From Caballeronia pedi (lineage in GTDB: Bacteria > Pseudomonadota > Gammaproteobacteria > Burkholderiales > Burkholderiaceae), in contig NZ_FCOE02000062.1 in NCBI RefSeq assembly GCF_001544915.2, positions 1-32,701 on the forward strand: DNA of 32,701 nucleotides, given 5' to 3'. How positions within the stretch are numbered: position 1 is the stretch's first letter; the number at the start of each line of letters is the position of its first letter. Below, one piece after another: positions 16,242-23,051 of this stretch. The notes under the pieces are model-generated. The model was given only the letters and a program-made list of their open reading frames with translations, made no database searches and was not told where the DNA came from. The position numbers were made by a program, and so were the translations under genes.

Positions 16242-17621
16242 CTAGAGCAGAACGGCCTGGCGCAATAACTCCAATGCCTTCAATTCATCCAGGCGACCGG
16301 TGCGGGCCTTGCCGGCAAGCGTCTTCAGGAGCGCCTCTGCGATAGGTGCAATCCCGTCCAGGCCGTCCAAGGTGGTCCCTAAAGTGGAGGAGGGTGCCGT
16401 GTCTGTAGGCGGTGATATTGCCACCGCAGGCTGCGACAGCACCGGTGCAGAAAAAGCTGCTGGCGTGTGGCTTTCGATGCGTTGCACGGGACCGTCGCGG
16501 CGCGTTGCGACTGCACTGCTGAGGTTCTCGTGGTGAGGGCTCGCAACGTGGTCGCCGTCGCCTGCCGCATCGGCTGGCAATGGCTCAATGGGCGCGTTGC
16601 TCGGGGCGCTAGGCAGCGCTCGTTCTATCTCGCTGGTCGGCGCCGCCGCGACTTTTGTGTCCTCAGACGCCGCCACAGCGGTGGGCGCCGGTGCTTGGCC
16701 AGGCGTGCGCACGCGTGATGTGGGCGCGAGCAGCTGCGCAACTGACTCGGGAATGTCGGCTTCAGCGCGGGGTGTGTCTAGCCACCCCGCAGGCAGACCC
16801 AGCCCCGCTGTGAAGCGCTCGGCTTCAGCGTCATCCATGCGCTTTTTACCGTGGAGTCGGTGCGCCATATTCGATCCGCTCAGACCCAAGACTGCGCCGA
16901 GCTTGACCTTCGAACCGTTGCGTGTGGTGAGGACGTGAAGGTTGGCCTGCCTGATGCGCTCTACGGTCACACCGCCGTTTGGACGCGCCTGTTTCCGCCC
17001 GGCCGCTTGATGCGATTGGTGCGGTGGGGGCGAATCTCCTGCTCTTGCAGCCCGACCGCTTGCCTGCGCAGACGCCTTTTTGGCACGGGTCTTGGTCGCA
17101 CCCGACGCTTCTTTCGAACTTTTAGACGGCATGGTCGTATCCTTGGACAAACCGCTGACAAGCAGCGATGGCTCCTGCGCACTTGGAAGAAGGGGTGCGT
17201 GCTCGATGCCACCTCCATCGACGGTCTCGTCCGCATGGGCGAACTCGAGCGGCGCTTTTAGGCGCGCAATCGTCTCCGGCGAAAGGACCGGATGAAGTTG
17301 GTCGAAAAAGCCGGAAGGTAGCCCGAGCGTCGTTTCCATGTGGAAGGCGGTTTCGGGCGTAAATCGCTCTCCGCGCATCAGTTCTGCGATCCGGCTCATG
17401 CTGGAGTCGAGTCCCAATGCGATATTTTCCGCGCCGACCGCCTCGACGAGGAACTTCAACGAACGAGTCTTAATAATCGACGCCGGCGTCGCTCCGCCAT
17501 TGGTCTCTCTTGAAGGAGGTTGGCCCGGCGCTGGGCGCTTCTGATTCGTCAGGTGATGAGGTGGGCGCCGACTGTTTGACTTGCCCCGATATCCCGCATT
17601 CGGTCCGCGGGTTTGACTCAT
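16242..17621 (-). CDS. Protein with two related HTH-like units and a long disordered region
   Basis: This 459-residue protein is of unrecognised function. Two segments look alike. About 52-110 contains MSRIAELMRGERFTPETAFHM then LGLPSGFFDQ, and about 222-285 contains GSNMAHRLHGKKRMDDAEAERF then LGLPAGWLD. Both resemble a helix-turn-helix of the Cro/C1 type followed by a conserved LGLP-x-G-[WF]-[LF]-D turn. A basic Ser/Thr/Lys/Ala linker (about 160-218) joins them. An Ala/Pro/Thr-rich low-complexity region (about 290-415) leads to a final helix. ATG 17621 has GGAG seven bases upstream, better than an ATG at 17639. DNA binding is inferred. Confidence 0.75.
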   Translation of the reverse strand: MSQTRGPNAGYRGKSNSRRPPHHLTNQKRPAPGQPPSRETNGGATPASIIKTRSLKFLVEAVGAENIALGLDSSMSRIAELMRGERFTPETAFHMETTLGLPSGFFDQLHPVLSPETIARLKAPLEFAHADETVDGGGIEHAPLLPSAQEPSLLVSGLSKDTTMPSKSSKEASGATKTRAKKASAQASGRAARAGDSPPPHQSHQAAGRKQARPNGGVTVERIRQANLHVLTTRNGSKVKLGAVLGLSGSNMAHRLHGKKRMDDAEAERFTAGLGLPAGWLDTPRAEADIPESVAQLLAPTSRVRTPGQAPAPTAVAASEDTKVAAAPTSEIERALPSAPSNAPIEPLPADAAGDGDHVASPHHENLSSAVATRRDGPVQRIESHTPAAFSAPVLSQPAVAISPPTDTAPSSTLGTTLDGLDGIAPIAEALLKTLAGKARTGRLDELKALELLRQAVLL

Positions 17622-17756
17622 AGGAGAACTCCGGTGCAATGCTTGAAATTTCCGCGGTCCATTATATCGGCCGTCGTTCGATCTGAGCGACTATCGCCAC
17701 GCACGCGCAGTGTGTGGTGCTGGCGGGCGCTTTCGCGCGGCGTGGACCGATCGCGA

Positions 17757-18230
17757 TTAGTGGCGCGCCGCGGTGGACATGAGCGGCGAGGCGCGCCCGC
17801 TAGCGGCGAACCGTTTGAGCCTGTCCCGTGCAGCAACATGCACATAACTTGGCGCGCTCGCTAGTTGACGGTCCGCCTGCTGCAACAACGCTTCGAACAA
17901 CGGCAGATCTGCCGCCTCAAGGTTCCATCGTCGCTCTACCTCGGCGCGTTCCAAGCCGCGCTCGAGAGCCGCTTCAGCGCGTGCATAAATAATTACATCT
18001 GTGTTGCCATAACCCGCATCTTGCACAAAGAACGTTCCGTAGACGAGTTGGATAAGCTCGTTGAAAAGATAGGCCGATCCAGCGCCGGCCCGACAGGCGG
18101 CGAACGTCAAGTGATTCGATAACGCGACGGTCTGCGCCGCCGACGGAGGCAGGGGCAGCAGCATCTCTTTGCTGAGCGGTTTGCGAGACAACGACCGAGC
18201 AGCTTGCGAGGAAGGGCGACGAGATGACAT
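17757..18230 (-). CDS. Conserved-looking protein of unknown function
   Basis: This 157-residue ORF has a basic N-terminus (about 1-22) followed by a helical core, PPSAAQTVALSNHLTFAACR, LFNELIQLVYGTFFVQDAGY and ARAEAALERGLERAEVERRW. It resembles small helical proteins of Burkholderia accessory regions that are sometimes annotated as Fis-like regulators, but I see no clear DNA-binding motif. ATG 18230 has no good ribosome binding site, and ATG 18164 (MLLPLPPSAA) is a plausible later start. It follows the same strand as the protein with two HTH-like units, separated by about 135 bp. Confidence 0.6.
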   Translation of the reverse strand: MSSRRPSSQAARSLSRKPLSKEMLLPLPPSAAQTVALSNHLTFAACRAGAGSAYLFNELIQLVYGTFFVQDAGYGNTDVIIYARAEAALERGLERAEVERRWNLEAADLPLFEALLQQADRQLASAPSYVHVAARDRLKRFAASGRASPLMSTAARH

Positions 18231-18276
18231 CGGGAAAGAAGGAACTGGAGATGCCTGGAAAACGGATGCCGCAAAA

Positions 18277-18480
18277 TCATAACAGGCTGGAAGGGTGCGT
18301 TATTGTGGCGCGTGCCTCGTTGGCGCACGGACAGCCCGACCATTTGTGCGTCGGCGAACTTGGGGGTATCTGAATAATGCGCCGCTCTTCTTTTGGCAGT
18401 CGATAATCAGCGCAGCGTTTCGTCGAACGATCCATGGCAGCTTCTTCGACGCGGCGAAATCGATTAGTCTGTATCGTCAT
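18277..18480 (-). CDS. Possible small ORF, doubtful
   Basis: This 67-residue frame starts MTIQTNRFRRVEEAAMDRST. It has AAGAAGG about six bases before ATG 18480, which is the main support. It is divergent from the gene at 18501 by only 20 bp. The sequence is polar, with no recognised family, so it may be a chance frame. Confidence 0.28.
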   Translation of the reverse strand: MTIQTNRFRRVEEAAMDRSTKRCADYRLPKEERRIIQIPPSSPTHKWSGCPCANEARATITHPSSLL

Positions 18481-18500
18481 CACGGACCTTCTTGAGCGCA

Positions 18501-19397
18501 ATGACGATGCAGCAACTCGACATATTTGCCGACAGCCGGGACGTAGCGCTGCGCAATGATGTGGTGGAGCAGTTGCAGCTTCGCGACGCCGCCGCGGCAC
18601 GAACGGCACTCACAGTGCTCGCCGGCGAATACCCGAGCGACAGTGCCCTGCCTTCCATGACGGTGCTTGTCCAGCAACTTGAGAACGCATCAACGCTCGC
18701 CGTGACCGACCACGCTGAGTTGGCCGTGATCTGCCGTCACTTTGAGAATGAGGTGGCGCACGCTGCCCGACAAGTTTTGCCCGAGCGGTACGCCCAGTTT
18801 TGGACGACACAATGTTGGCGTGAACTCGCTCAGCGCGCCGCAGCGATGAGGTACCGTGCCGGTGACCCGGACAGTCACGCCGCACCTCTGTGGCTTCGGG
18901 CAAGTGACTGGGCCGCTGCAAGCGATGCTATCGAATCGATTGAGTCCTGGTGGCGCATTCCATCGCCGCTCGCGTGGATGACCGAGGCGCGCTATCGTTT
19001 CGCTGGAGTCGATGCCGCGTGGCCGCTAATTGCGGAGTTGGCGTGGTTGGCGCCGGCCCGGTTCACCGCGCTCATCGTCACCCTGCAGGACGCTTCGCTC
19101 AACGTGCTGCGTCGACGCTTTGATGCAGATTTCCAAGGCACAGGCGAAATCGAAGATTACGCGTGGTTTCCAGCGTGGCTGCTGATCATCAAACCGGCAG
19201 TCGCAGGCAGGCTCGGCGAGGCGCGCGTACAGCGCGATCTGCCGGCATCGCGTGCGACTGCCATACTCGGAGAGATTCTGCGTCGGGAACGTGAAGGCGA
19301 ACAGCACGAACTGATTGCCCTGCGTCAAGAGATCCGCCGCCTGCATTCGGGCCTTTTTGACATATACATGGCAACGCGGAACGTGCAGCACCGATGA
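18501..19397 (+). CDS. Conserved-looking protein of unknown function
   Basis: This soluble, mostly helical protein of 298 residues starts MTMQQLDIFADSRDVALRND. It then has alternating helices including AAARTALTVLAGEYPSD, PLWLRASDWAAASDAIESIE, AAWPLIAELAWLAPARFTAL and a last charged helix REREGEQHELIALRQEIRRL. The opening QQLDxFxDSRDVxLRNDV pattern is, as far as I recall, a recurrent family of unknown function in proteobacteria. ATG 18501 is chosen; TTG 18492 and ATG 18507 are alternatives, and no strong ribosome binding site is visible. It is the last gene of the island on this strand before decayed DNA. Confidence 0.75.
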   Translation: MTMQQLDIFADSRDVALRNDVVEQLQLRDAAAARTALTVLAGEYPSDSALPSMTVLVQQLENASTLAVTDHAELAVICRHFENEVAHAARQVLPERYAQFWTTQCWRELAQRAAAMRYRAGDPDSHAAPLWLRASDWAAASDAIESIESWWRIPSPLAWMTEARYRFAGVDAAWPLIAELAWLAPARFTALIVTLQDASLNVLRRRFDADFQGTGEIEDYAWFPAWLLIIKPAVAGRLGEARVQRDLPASRATAILGEILRREREGEQHELIALRQEIRRLHSGLFDIYMATRNVQHR

Positions 19398-19546
19398 GGC
19401 CACGCCGCGTACGTTGCCGTGCCTCGGACCGCCGCGTCCCGAACGAAAACCGAATCACTGACTCGGAAATCTTCGCTGCAGACTTTCGGCTGCGCGTGGA
19501 CGGCGATGCAGACTCTGGCGTTTGCACTTTCTGCATAGGCATTGGT

Positions 19547-19723
19547 TCACCGACCGCGCAGGGCGTCGCGCGCCGCGCGAAGGTCTCCGTGGGTTTTGTA
19601 TCGCGCGTCCTCAATGGACGCGACAACGTCGCACTGAAGATCCGCAAGGCCGTGACCCATCGAGTAGCTCGACCTAGGGTTATCCCGAATACAACAAGAA
19701 TTTGTTGTTCAAACGCTCATTAA
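19547..19723 (+). pseudogene. Remnant of a LacI-family DNA-binding domain
   Basis: The frame reads VARRAKVSVGFVSRVLNGRD, then NVALKIRKAV and RVIPNTTR. This matches the LacI helix-turn-helix and hinge start (VAxxAGVSxGTVSRVLNG...V...R..V......GY.PN). The reading stops at 19723, before any ligand-binding domain, and the normal start is missing. Substitutions at usually conserved places, such as HRVARPRV where a Leu-Gly-Tyr is expected, suggest decay. It is most likely a leftover from a rearrangement rather than a working short repressor. Confidence 0.65.
19691..19708. repeat. Perfect 7-bp inverted repeat
   Basis: ACAACAA-GAAT-TTGTTGT lies at 19691-19708, inside the LacI remnant and just upstream of a promoter-like sequence for the DUF4148 gene. 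It could be an operator, but no regulator is assigned. Confidence 0.5.
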
Positions 19724-19748
19724 TATTAAGCGGATGCTTACCTATACT
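19720..19748 (+). promoter_or_regulatory. Promoter candidate for DUF4148 gene
   Basis: TTAATA (19720-19725) and TATACT (19743-19748) are separated by 17 bp and lie 60 bp upstream of ATG 19808. The surroundings are AT-rich compared with the window. The -35 box is weak but spacing and -10 are good. Confidence 0.5.
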
Positions 19749-19807
19749 AAAGTCATTGAAGCGCAAACAGGGCTGTTTGCGAAAAACAAGACTCGGAGGT
19801 AAGTGTC

Positions 19808-20107
19808 ATGAAACTCGCAACTATCGTCATCGCCGCTGCACTCGCTATCCCGGCAGTTTCTTCTTTCGCTCAAAGCCAACCGCTGACCCGCGCGCAAGTA
19901 AAGGCAGAGCTGGTTCAACTTGAACGCGCTGGATATAACCCGAGCATGGATCGCGTGACGTATCCGGCCGAGATTCAAGCAGCCGAAGCGAAGGTCGCAG
20001 CGCAGAAGGGGCAAACGAGCTACGGCGGCGTGGCTGACACTGCGTCGGCTTCGGGCGGCCCAGCTCACACCGGCAATAGCATCGCTCCTGTCTATTTCGG
20101 TCACTAA
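19808..20107 (+). CDS. Secreted DUF4148 family protein
   Basis: This is a 99-residue small exported protein. The signal peptide MKLATIVIAAALAIPAVSSFA ends at about residue 21. The mature part has LTRAQVKAELVQLERAGYNP, then YPAEIQAAEAKVAAQ, and an Ala/Gly/Ser-rich tail, the usual DUF4148 layout with TRAQVxAELxxLExAGYxP. Burkholderiales genomes carry many paralogues, and their function is unknown. ATG 19808 follows GGAGG by about eight bases. It appears monocistronic, with a terminator about 115 bp after the stop. Confidence 0.93.
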   Translation: MKLATIVIAAALAIPAVSSFAQSQPLTRAQVKAELVQLERAGYNPSMDRVTYPAEIQAAEAKVAAQKGQTSYGGVADTASASGGPAHTGNSIAPVYFGH

Positions 20108-20222
20108 TCGACCGGCAGAGCAAGAGGCTCTTGCTCAATACAAGAGGACTGGCCGCTGTGGTGGTACTGCAGACGGCTAGTTTCCCTAATCGCACCTCCG
20201 CCACCGGCGTAGCCGATGGCTT

Positions 20223-20254
20223 GCCCAGCACTTAACTCGTCCTGGGCCTTTTTT
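20223..20254 (+). terminator. Rho-independent terminator
   Basis: GCCCAG (20223-20228) pairs with CTGGGC (20242-20247) over a 13-base loop and is followed by a run of six T at 20249-20254. It would end the DUF4148 transcript before the convergent toxin gene. Confidence 0.65.
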
Positions 20255-20265
20255 CGTAGGTGTGT

Positions 20266-20565
20266 TCAGGGAAAAAGGATAGCGGCGATGTCTCTGGCGC
20301 TATGCAAGACGTGAATTACGTCGATACGCTCGGGTCGCCCAGTAACGCGATAGAAAATCTGGTAGCTGCCGTGCACACGATGTCGCACGCCGCGATCTTC
20401 GTATCGAGGCACGAGCGGGTAGGCGAGGGGCATATCTGCAAGGCTCATGCACTTGTCACGCATCTCAAGAACGAAGCTCAAGGCGCGGCGAGGATTGTCG
20501 CGGGCGATGTAGTCGCCGATGGCCTCGAGCTCGGATTCTGCGGCCGGTAAGATGCGTACAATCAT
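20266..20565 (-). CDS. parE: ParE/RelE-family toxin of a type II toxin-antitoxin system
   Basis: This 99-residue toxin has the family pattern: ILPAAESELEAIGDYIARDN at the N-terminus, FVLEMRDKC, YPLVPRYEDRGVRHRVHGSY and IFYRVTGRPERIDVIHVLHSARD at the C-terminus. ParE toxins typically poison DNA gyrase, and RelE relatives cleave mRNA. Sequence alone favours ParE because of the paired antitoxin type. Its ATG overlaps the antitoxin stop by four bases (20562-20565), so the two are translationally coupled, with the antitoxin first. No truncation is visible. Confidence 0.93.
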   Translation of the reverse strand: MIVRILPAAESELEAIGDYIARDNPRRALSFVLEMRDKCMSLADMPLAYPLVPRYEDRGVRHRVHGSYQIFYRVTGRPERIDVIHVLHSARDIAAILFP

Positions 20566-20819
20566 GCCTTGCTGTCGATCATCGCCTGATACTTAGCCTC
20601 AAGCCGGTCGAACACTTCTTGGGCGGGTTTTCCTCGGCCAGCATCTGAATCGACGGTGCCGCGCTCGATCACGGCATCTAAAGCAGCAAGCTGTGTCTCG
20701 CGATCCTGAATCAATCGCACGCCTTCGCGCAACACTTCGCTCTTTGAGCCGTACCGTCCCGTTTCGATCAGCTTCGTGATGTATCCCTCAAGCTGTTGTC
20801 CAAGGTCTGCACTGATCAT
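20562..20819 (-). CDS. parD: ParD-family antitoxin
   Basis: This is an 85-residue antitoxin. The N-terminal ribbon-helix-helix part reads MISADLGQQLEGYITKLIET and SKSEVLREGVRLIQDRETQ, the classic ParD motif. The C-terminal half (about 45-85) is the toxin-binding tail, expected to be flexible. ATG 20819 has GGAGAG seven bases upstream, so the longer frame from 20843 is not used. ParD normally binds its own promoter to repress the operon. Together with ParE it would stabilise this accessory region. Confidence 0.93.
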   Translation of the reverse strand: MISADLGQQLEGYITKLIETGRYGSKSEVLREGVRLIQDRETQLAALDAVIERGTVDSDAGRGKPAQEVFDRLEAKYQAMIDSKA

Positions 20820-20848
20820 GGTTCTGCTCTCCAGGCAAGTCATCCCAC

Positions 20849-20875
20849 AGTATAACTCTTATTAACTATTATCAA
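20849..20875 (-). promoter_or_regulatory. Promoter and likely operator of parDE
   Basis: Reading on the minus strand, TTGATA (20870-20875) and TATACT (20849-20854) are separated by 15 bp. The AT-rich stretch between them contains overlapping TTAATA-like elements that could be ParD sites. It lies 30 bp upstream of the antitoxin start. Confidence 0.5.
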
Positions 20876-20879
20876 GCCT

Positions 20880-21484
20880 GGTCAGCACGGTCTGCGGCGA
20901 AGGACAGCTGGCAGACATCGGGGCAGGAGGCTCGGCAACGGCGGCGACAAGCTGCTGTCCGCCGGACCAGATCCGCGATCACGGGCGGCCTTGAAGCGCG
21001 GCGCGCAACCATCACAAGGCACATTGCTTGCCGCTGTTACGGCGATTCCCGGCCCGTCAACGAAGTCGGGAACAAGAGGAGGGCCGCACTGCTCGCTACT
21101 CGGCCTTTGCGGACGTTCGAGAACGCCCTCATGATTGTCAGCAATATGGCGGTGTCGGGCGACCGCGTCGGGCAGTGACCGGCCAATGCACGTTGTTAGA
21201 CGCTCCGCCATCTGGTCCCGGCCGCATCCCTAGGCGGTCGCTCACGGATCGGCGCCGGCCAAATCAAAGCAGATGGCCCTCCGCGATTTCCGAGGGCGGA
21301 TCACCCAAGCGGATCTGACAAATTCACTCACTCGGCACTGGGAAAACGCCGCCGACGCGACAGGCGTCGCTTATCGTGGCTATGCGACAGACCATCTGCG
21401 GATAGCGAAGGGATTGAGCAGGCGAGTGCAGCATGGCGAGCCGGCTCCCCGTCCCAACTCTGCTACAAGCGTTCCTGCGCTTGC
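20880..21484. other. Stretch with no recognisable gene
   Basis: About 600 bp between parDE and the hydrolase. All frames, including 20882-21211 minus and 21273-21602 plus, have composition unlike proteins and no family resemblance. No repeat or IS end was recognised. It is probably decayed or rearranged DNA. Confidence 0.5.
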
Positions 21485-22177
21485 TCAGGTACCGCGCCCG
21501 AACTCTCCTTCGGCGAAGAACCACGCCGACATCGTCCGTGCTAGTTCGAGCATGACTTCCGCGTCGGTCCGGCCGGAGGACGCGCGCACGTGGAACGAAT
21601 GATCTGCGTCGTCCACCACATGCAGCGTGGCGCGTGGCCCCAGCGTCTCGACGACCGACCTCAGCAGGTGAAGCTCGGCCAGCTTGTCGCGCGTGCCCTG
21701 CATGAAGAGAATCGGCACCGTGACGTCCGCCAGGTGCCGTGCCCGCTCCACGCCGGGCGCGCCCGCCGGGTGCAGCGGAAACGCGACGAAGGCGAGGCCA
21801 CGCACGCCGTCGAGCGGGGAGATGGCTTGAGCCTGGGACGTCATGCGGCCGCCGAACGACCTGCCTCCCGCGAAGAGCGGCAGGGCTGGCAGCCGCCGGC
21901 GGGCCTCTGCAACGGCTGTCTGCACGGCAGCATGTGCCACGGCCGGCGAGTCCACCCGCTTGGAGCCCCGCTCCATGTACGGAAACTGATAGCGCAATGT
22001 GGCGACATTGGCCGCCGCAAGCGCGTCGGCCAATGACGACATGCCGGCGTGCTGCATGCCCGCCCCGGCACCGTGCGCGAAGACATATAGCGCTCGCGCG
22101 TCCTCCGGCACTCGGAGGAGCGCAGAAACCTTAGTGTCGTCGGGCAGTGCCAGGGAAAGCGATTCTGGGTCGTCCAT
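21485..22177 (-). CDS. Alpha/beta hydrolase of the KANL3/Tex30-like or dienelactone hydrolase-like group
   Basis: This is a 230-residue single-domain hydrolase. The oxyanion-side motif LYVFAHGAGAGMQHAGMSSL comes first (about 29-48). Then come the nucleophile elbow GGRSFGGRM with the catalytic Ser, an Asp in MQGTRDKLAEL and a His in DDADHSFHV near residue 200, forming a complete triad. The short length and HGAGAG motif match small bacterial members of this group, whose substrates are unknown. ATG 22177 is accepted because the protein starts in family style, though the ribosome binding site is weak. It has no clear operon partner. Confidence 0.88.
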   Translation of the reverse strand: MDDPESLSLALPDDTKVSALLRVPEDARALYVFAHGAGAGMQHAGMSSLADALAAANVATLRYQFPYMERGSKRVDSPAVAHAAVQTAVAEARRRLPALPLFAGGRSFGGRMTSQAQAISPLDGVRGLAFVAFPLHPAGAPGVERARHLADVTVPILFMQGTRDKLAELHLLRSVVETLGPRATLHVVDDADHSFHVRASSGRTDAEVMLELARTMSAWFFAEGEFGRGT

Positions 22178-22546
22178 CGTATTCAGGTCGCGTCGATGTG
22201 GCTTTGCGCCGATTCTGCATCAATTGAGGAATCGGGGAGCGTTTGGGGCGGCCTCTGCCAAGGCAATGCGCAGGTGGAGTTTGCCGGCCGATCCATGGAG
22301 CGCGCCCATCGTGAACGGCGCCGCAGTCGCGATGTGTCGGTTGACGACCGCAAGCCCGACCGCAACGTGATCCGCGCTTTGAGACCTTTGCGTAATAACA
22401 CGCCTGCAACATTGTCAGCGAGCTGTTACGGCACTGCAATTAACGTCAAAGGAAGTTCTCGAAGGGCAGTTCATTTATCTGGCTCTCTGGAAAAGCATGT
22501 CCGGCTGCAAAAAGTTCTGGGTTCGGCCAAGCCCTGTCGGATGATC
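22178..22546. other. Mostly featureless stretch, possible remnant
   Basis: The minus-strand frame ending at 22220 reads AVGLAVVNRHIATAAPFTMG and further residues before a stop, which looks protein-like but starts nowhere convincing. I could not place it. The plus-strand frame 22196-22777 has an unlikely composition. The stretch is best regarded as decayed coding DNA. Confidence 0.35.
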
Positions 22547-22648
22547 GACGCACGAGCTTCGGCCATAGCCGACGCATGCCGCTCACCGTCCGTGCGGCTG
22601 CAATTCGCAGCTTCGCTGTCTATGGCCGAAGCGCGCATGTCGTGCGTC
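22547..22648. repeat. Long imperfect inverted repeat (102 bp)
   Basis: GACGCACGA (22547-22555) and GCTTCGGCCATAG (22556-22568) recur as reverse complements at 22640-22648 and 22620-22632, giving 22 paired bases with a seven-base bulge at 22633-22639 on one side. The 51-base interior contains a further GCCGC/GCGGC stem. It could form a large hairpin. It lies just downstream of the EamA remnant, outside any convincing gene. Confidence 0.75.
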
Positions 22649-22685
22649 CGGCGGGGCTCTGTTGGCTTTAGCGAACGTTGCGGTG

Positions 22686-23018
22686 TTAGGCTCGCTCACT
22701 CGCATCATTTCGAGAAGCCATCGCAAGCGCGAGTCCGGCCAAAACGAGAGCCACTCCGACCGCGAACGACGGACTAAATCCGTCGCCGAACATGAATGAT
22801 GCAGCGGAAATGCCAAAGACCGGCTGAAGGAACTAAACGCTCGCGGCCACCCTTGCCGGAACGACACGCAGCAGGTTGAGCCACAGTTGAAGTCCGGCAA
22901 CCGTCATGACATCTCCCAGATACACCGCGGCTGACACAGCCCGCGTAGTGACGTGAATCGTGACGTGCGACGTCTCCCGGAGCGCCCACGGCAGCAGTGC
23001 ACCGAAGCAGGCGGCTGT
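22686..23018 (-). pseudogene. Remnant of an EamA/DMT-family permease with internal stop
   Basis: Reading the minus strand from 23018 to the TAA at 22686-22688 gives TAACFGALLPWALRETSHVT, then AAVYLGDVMTVAGLQLWLNL, LRVVPARVAASV, a stop codon (TAG, 22833-22835), FLQPVFGISAASFMFGDGFS and VALVLAGLALAMASRND. This is the C-terminal part of an EamA-type drug/metabolite transporter. The TAG stands where Gln is usual (xxQFLQPV), a one-base change from CAG. The N-terminal half is missing, with a stop directly upstream. It abuts the PucR-type gene, which probably replaced the rest. Confidence 0.75.
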
Positions 23019-23051
23019 TCACCCCCGCAATTTACCTACCGAGTGCGACCG

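Noticed and set aside
20118..20136. Perfect 8-bp hairpin GAGCAAGA-GGC-TCTTGCTC as a terminator
   Set aside because: No T-run follows; a better terminator with six T lies at 20223-20254. The hairpin may still have a role in the transcript end.
22196..22777. Plus-strand frame of 193 codons
   Set aside because: It runs across the inverted repeat and the end of the EamA remnant, has low-quality composition and no binding site for the ribosome.
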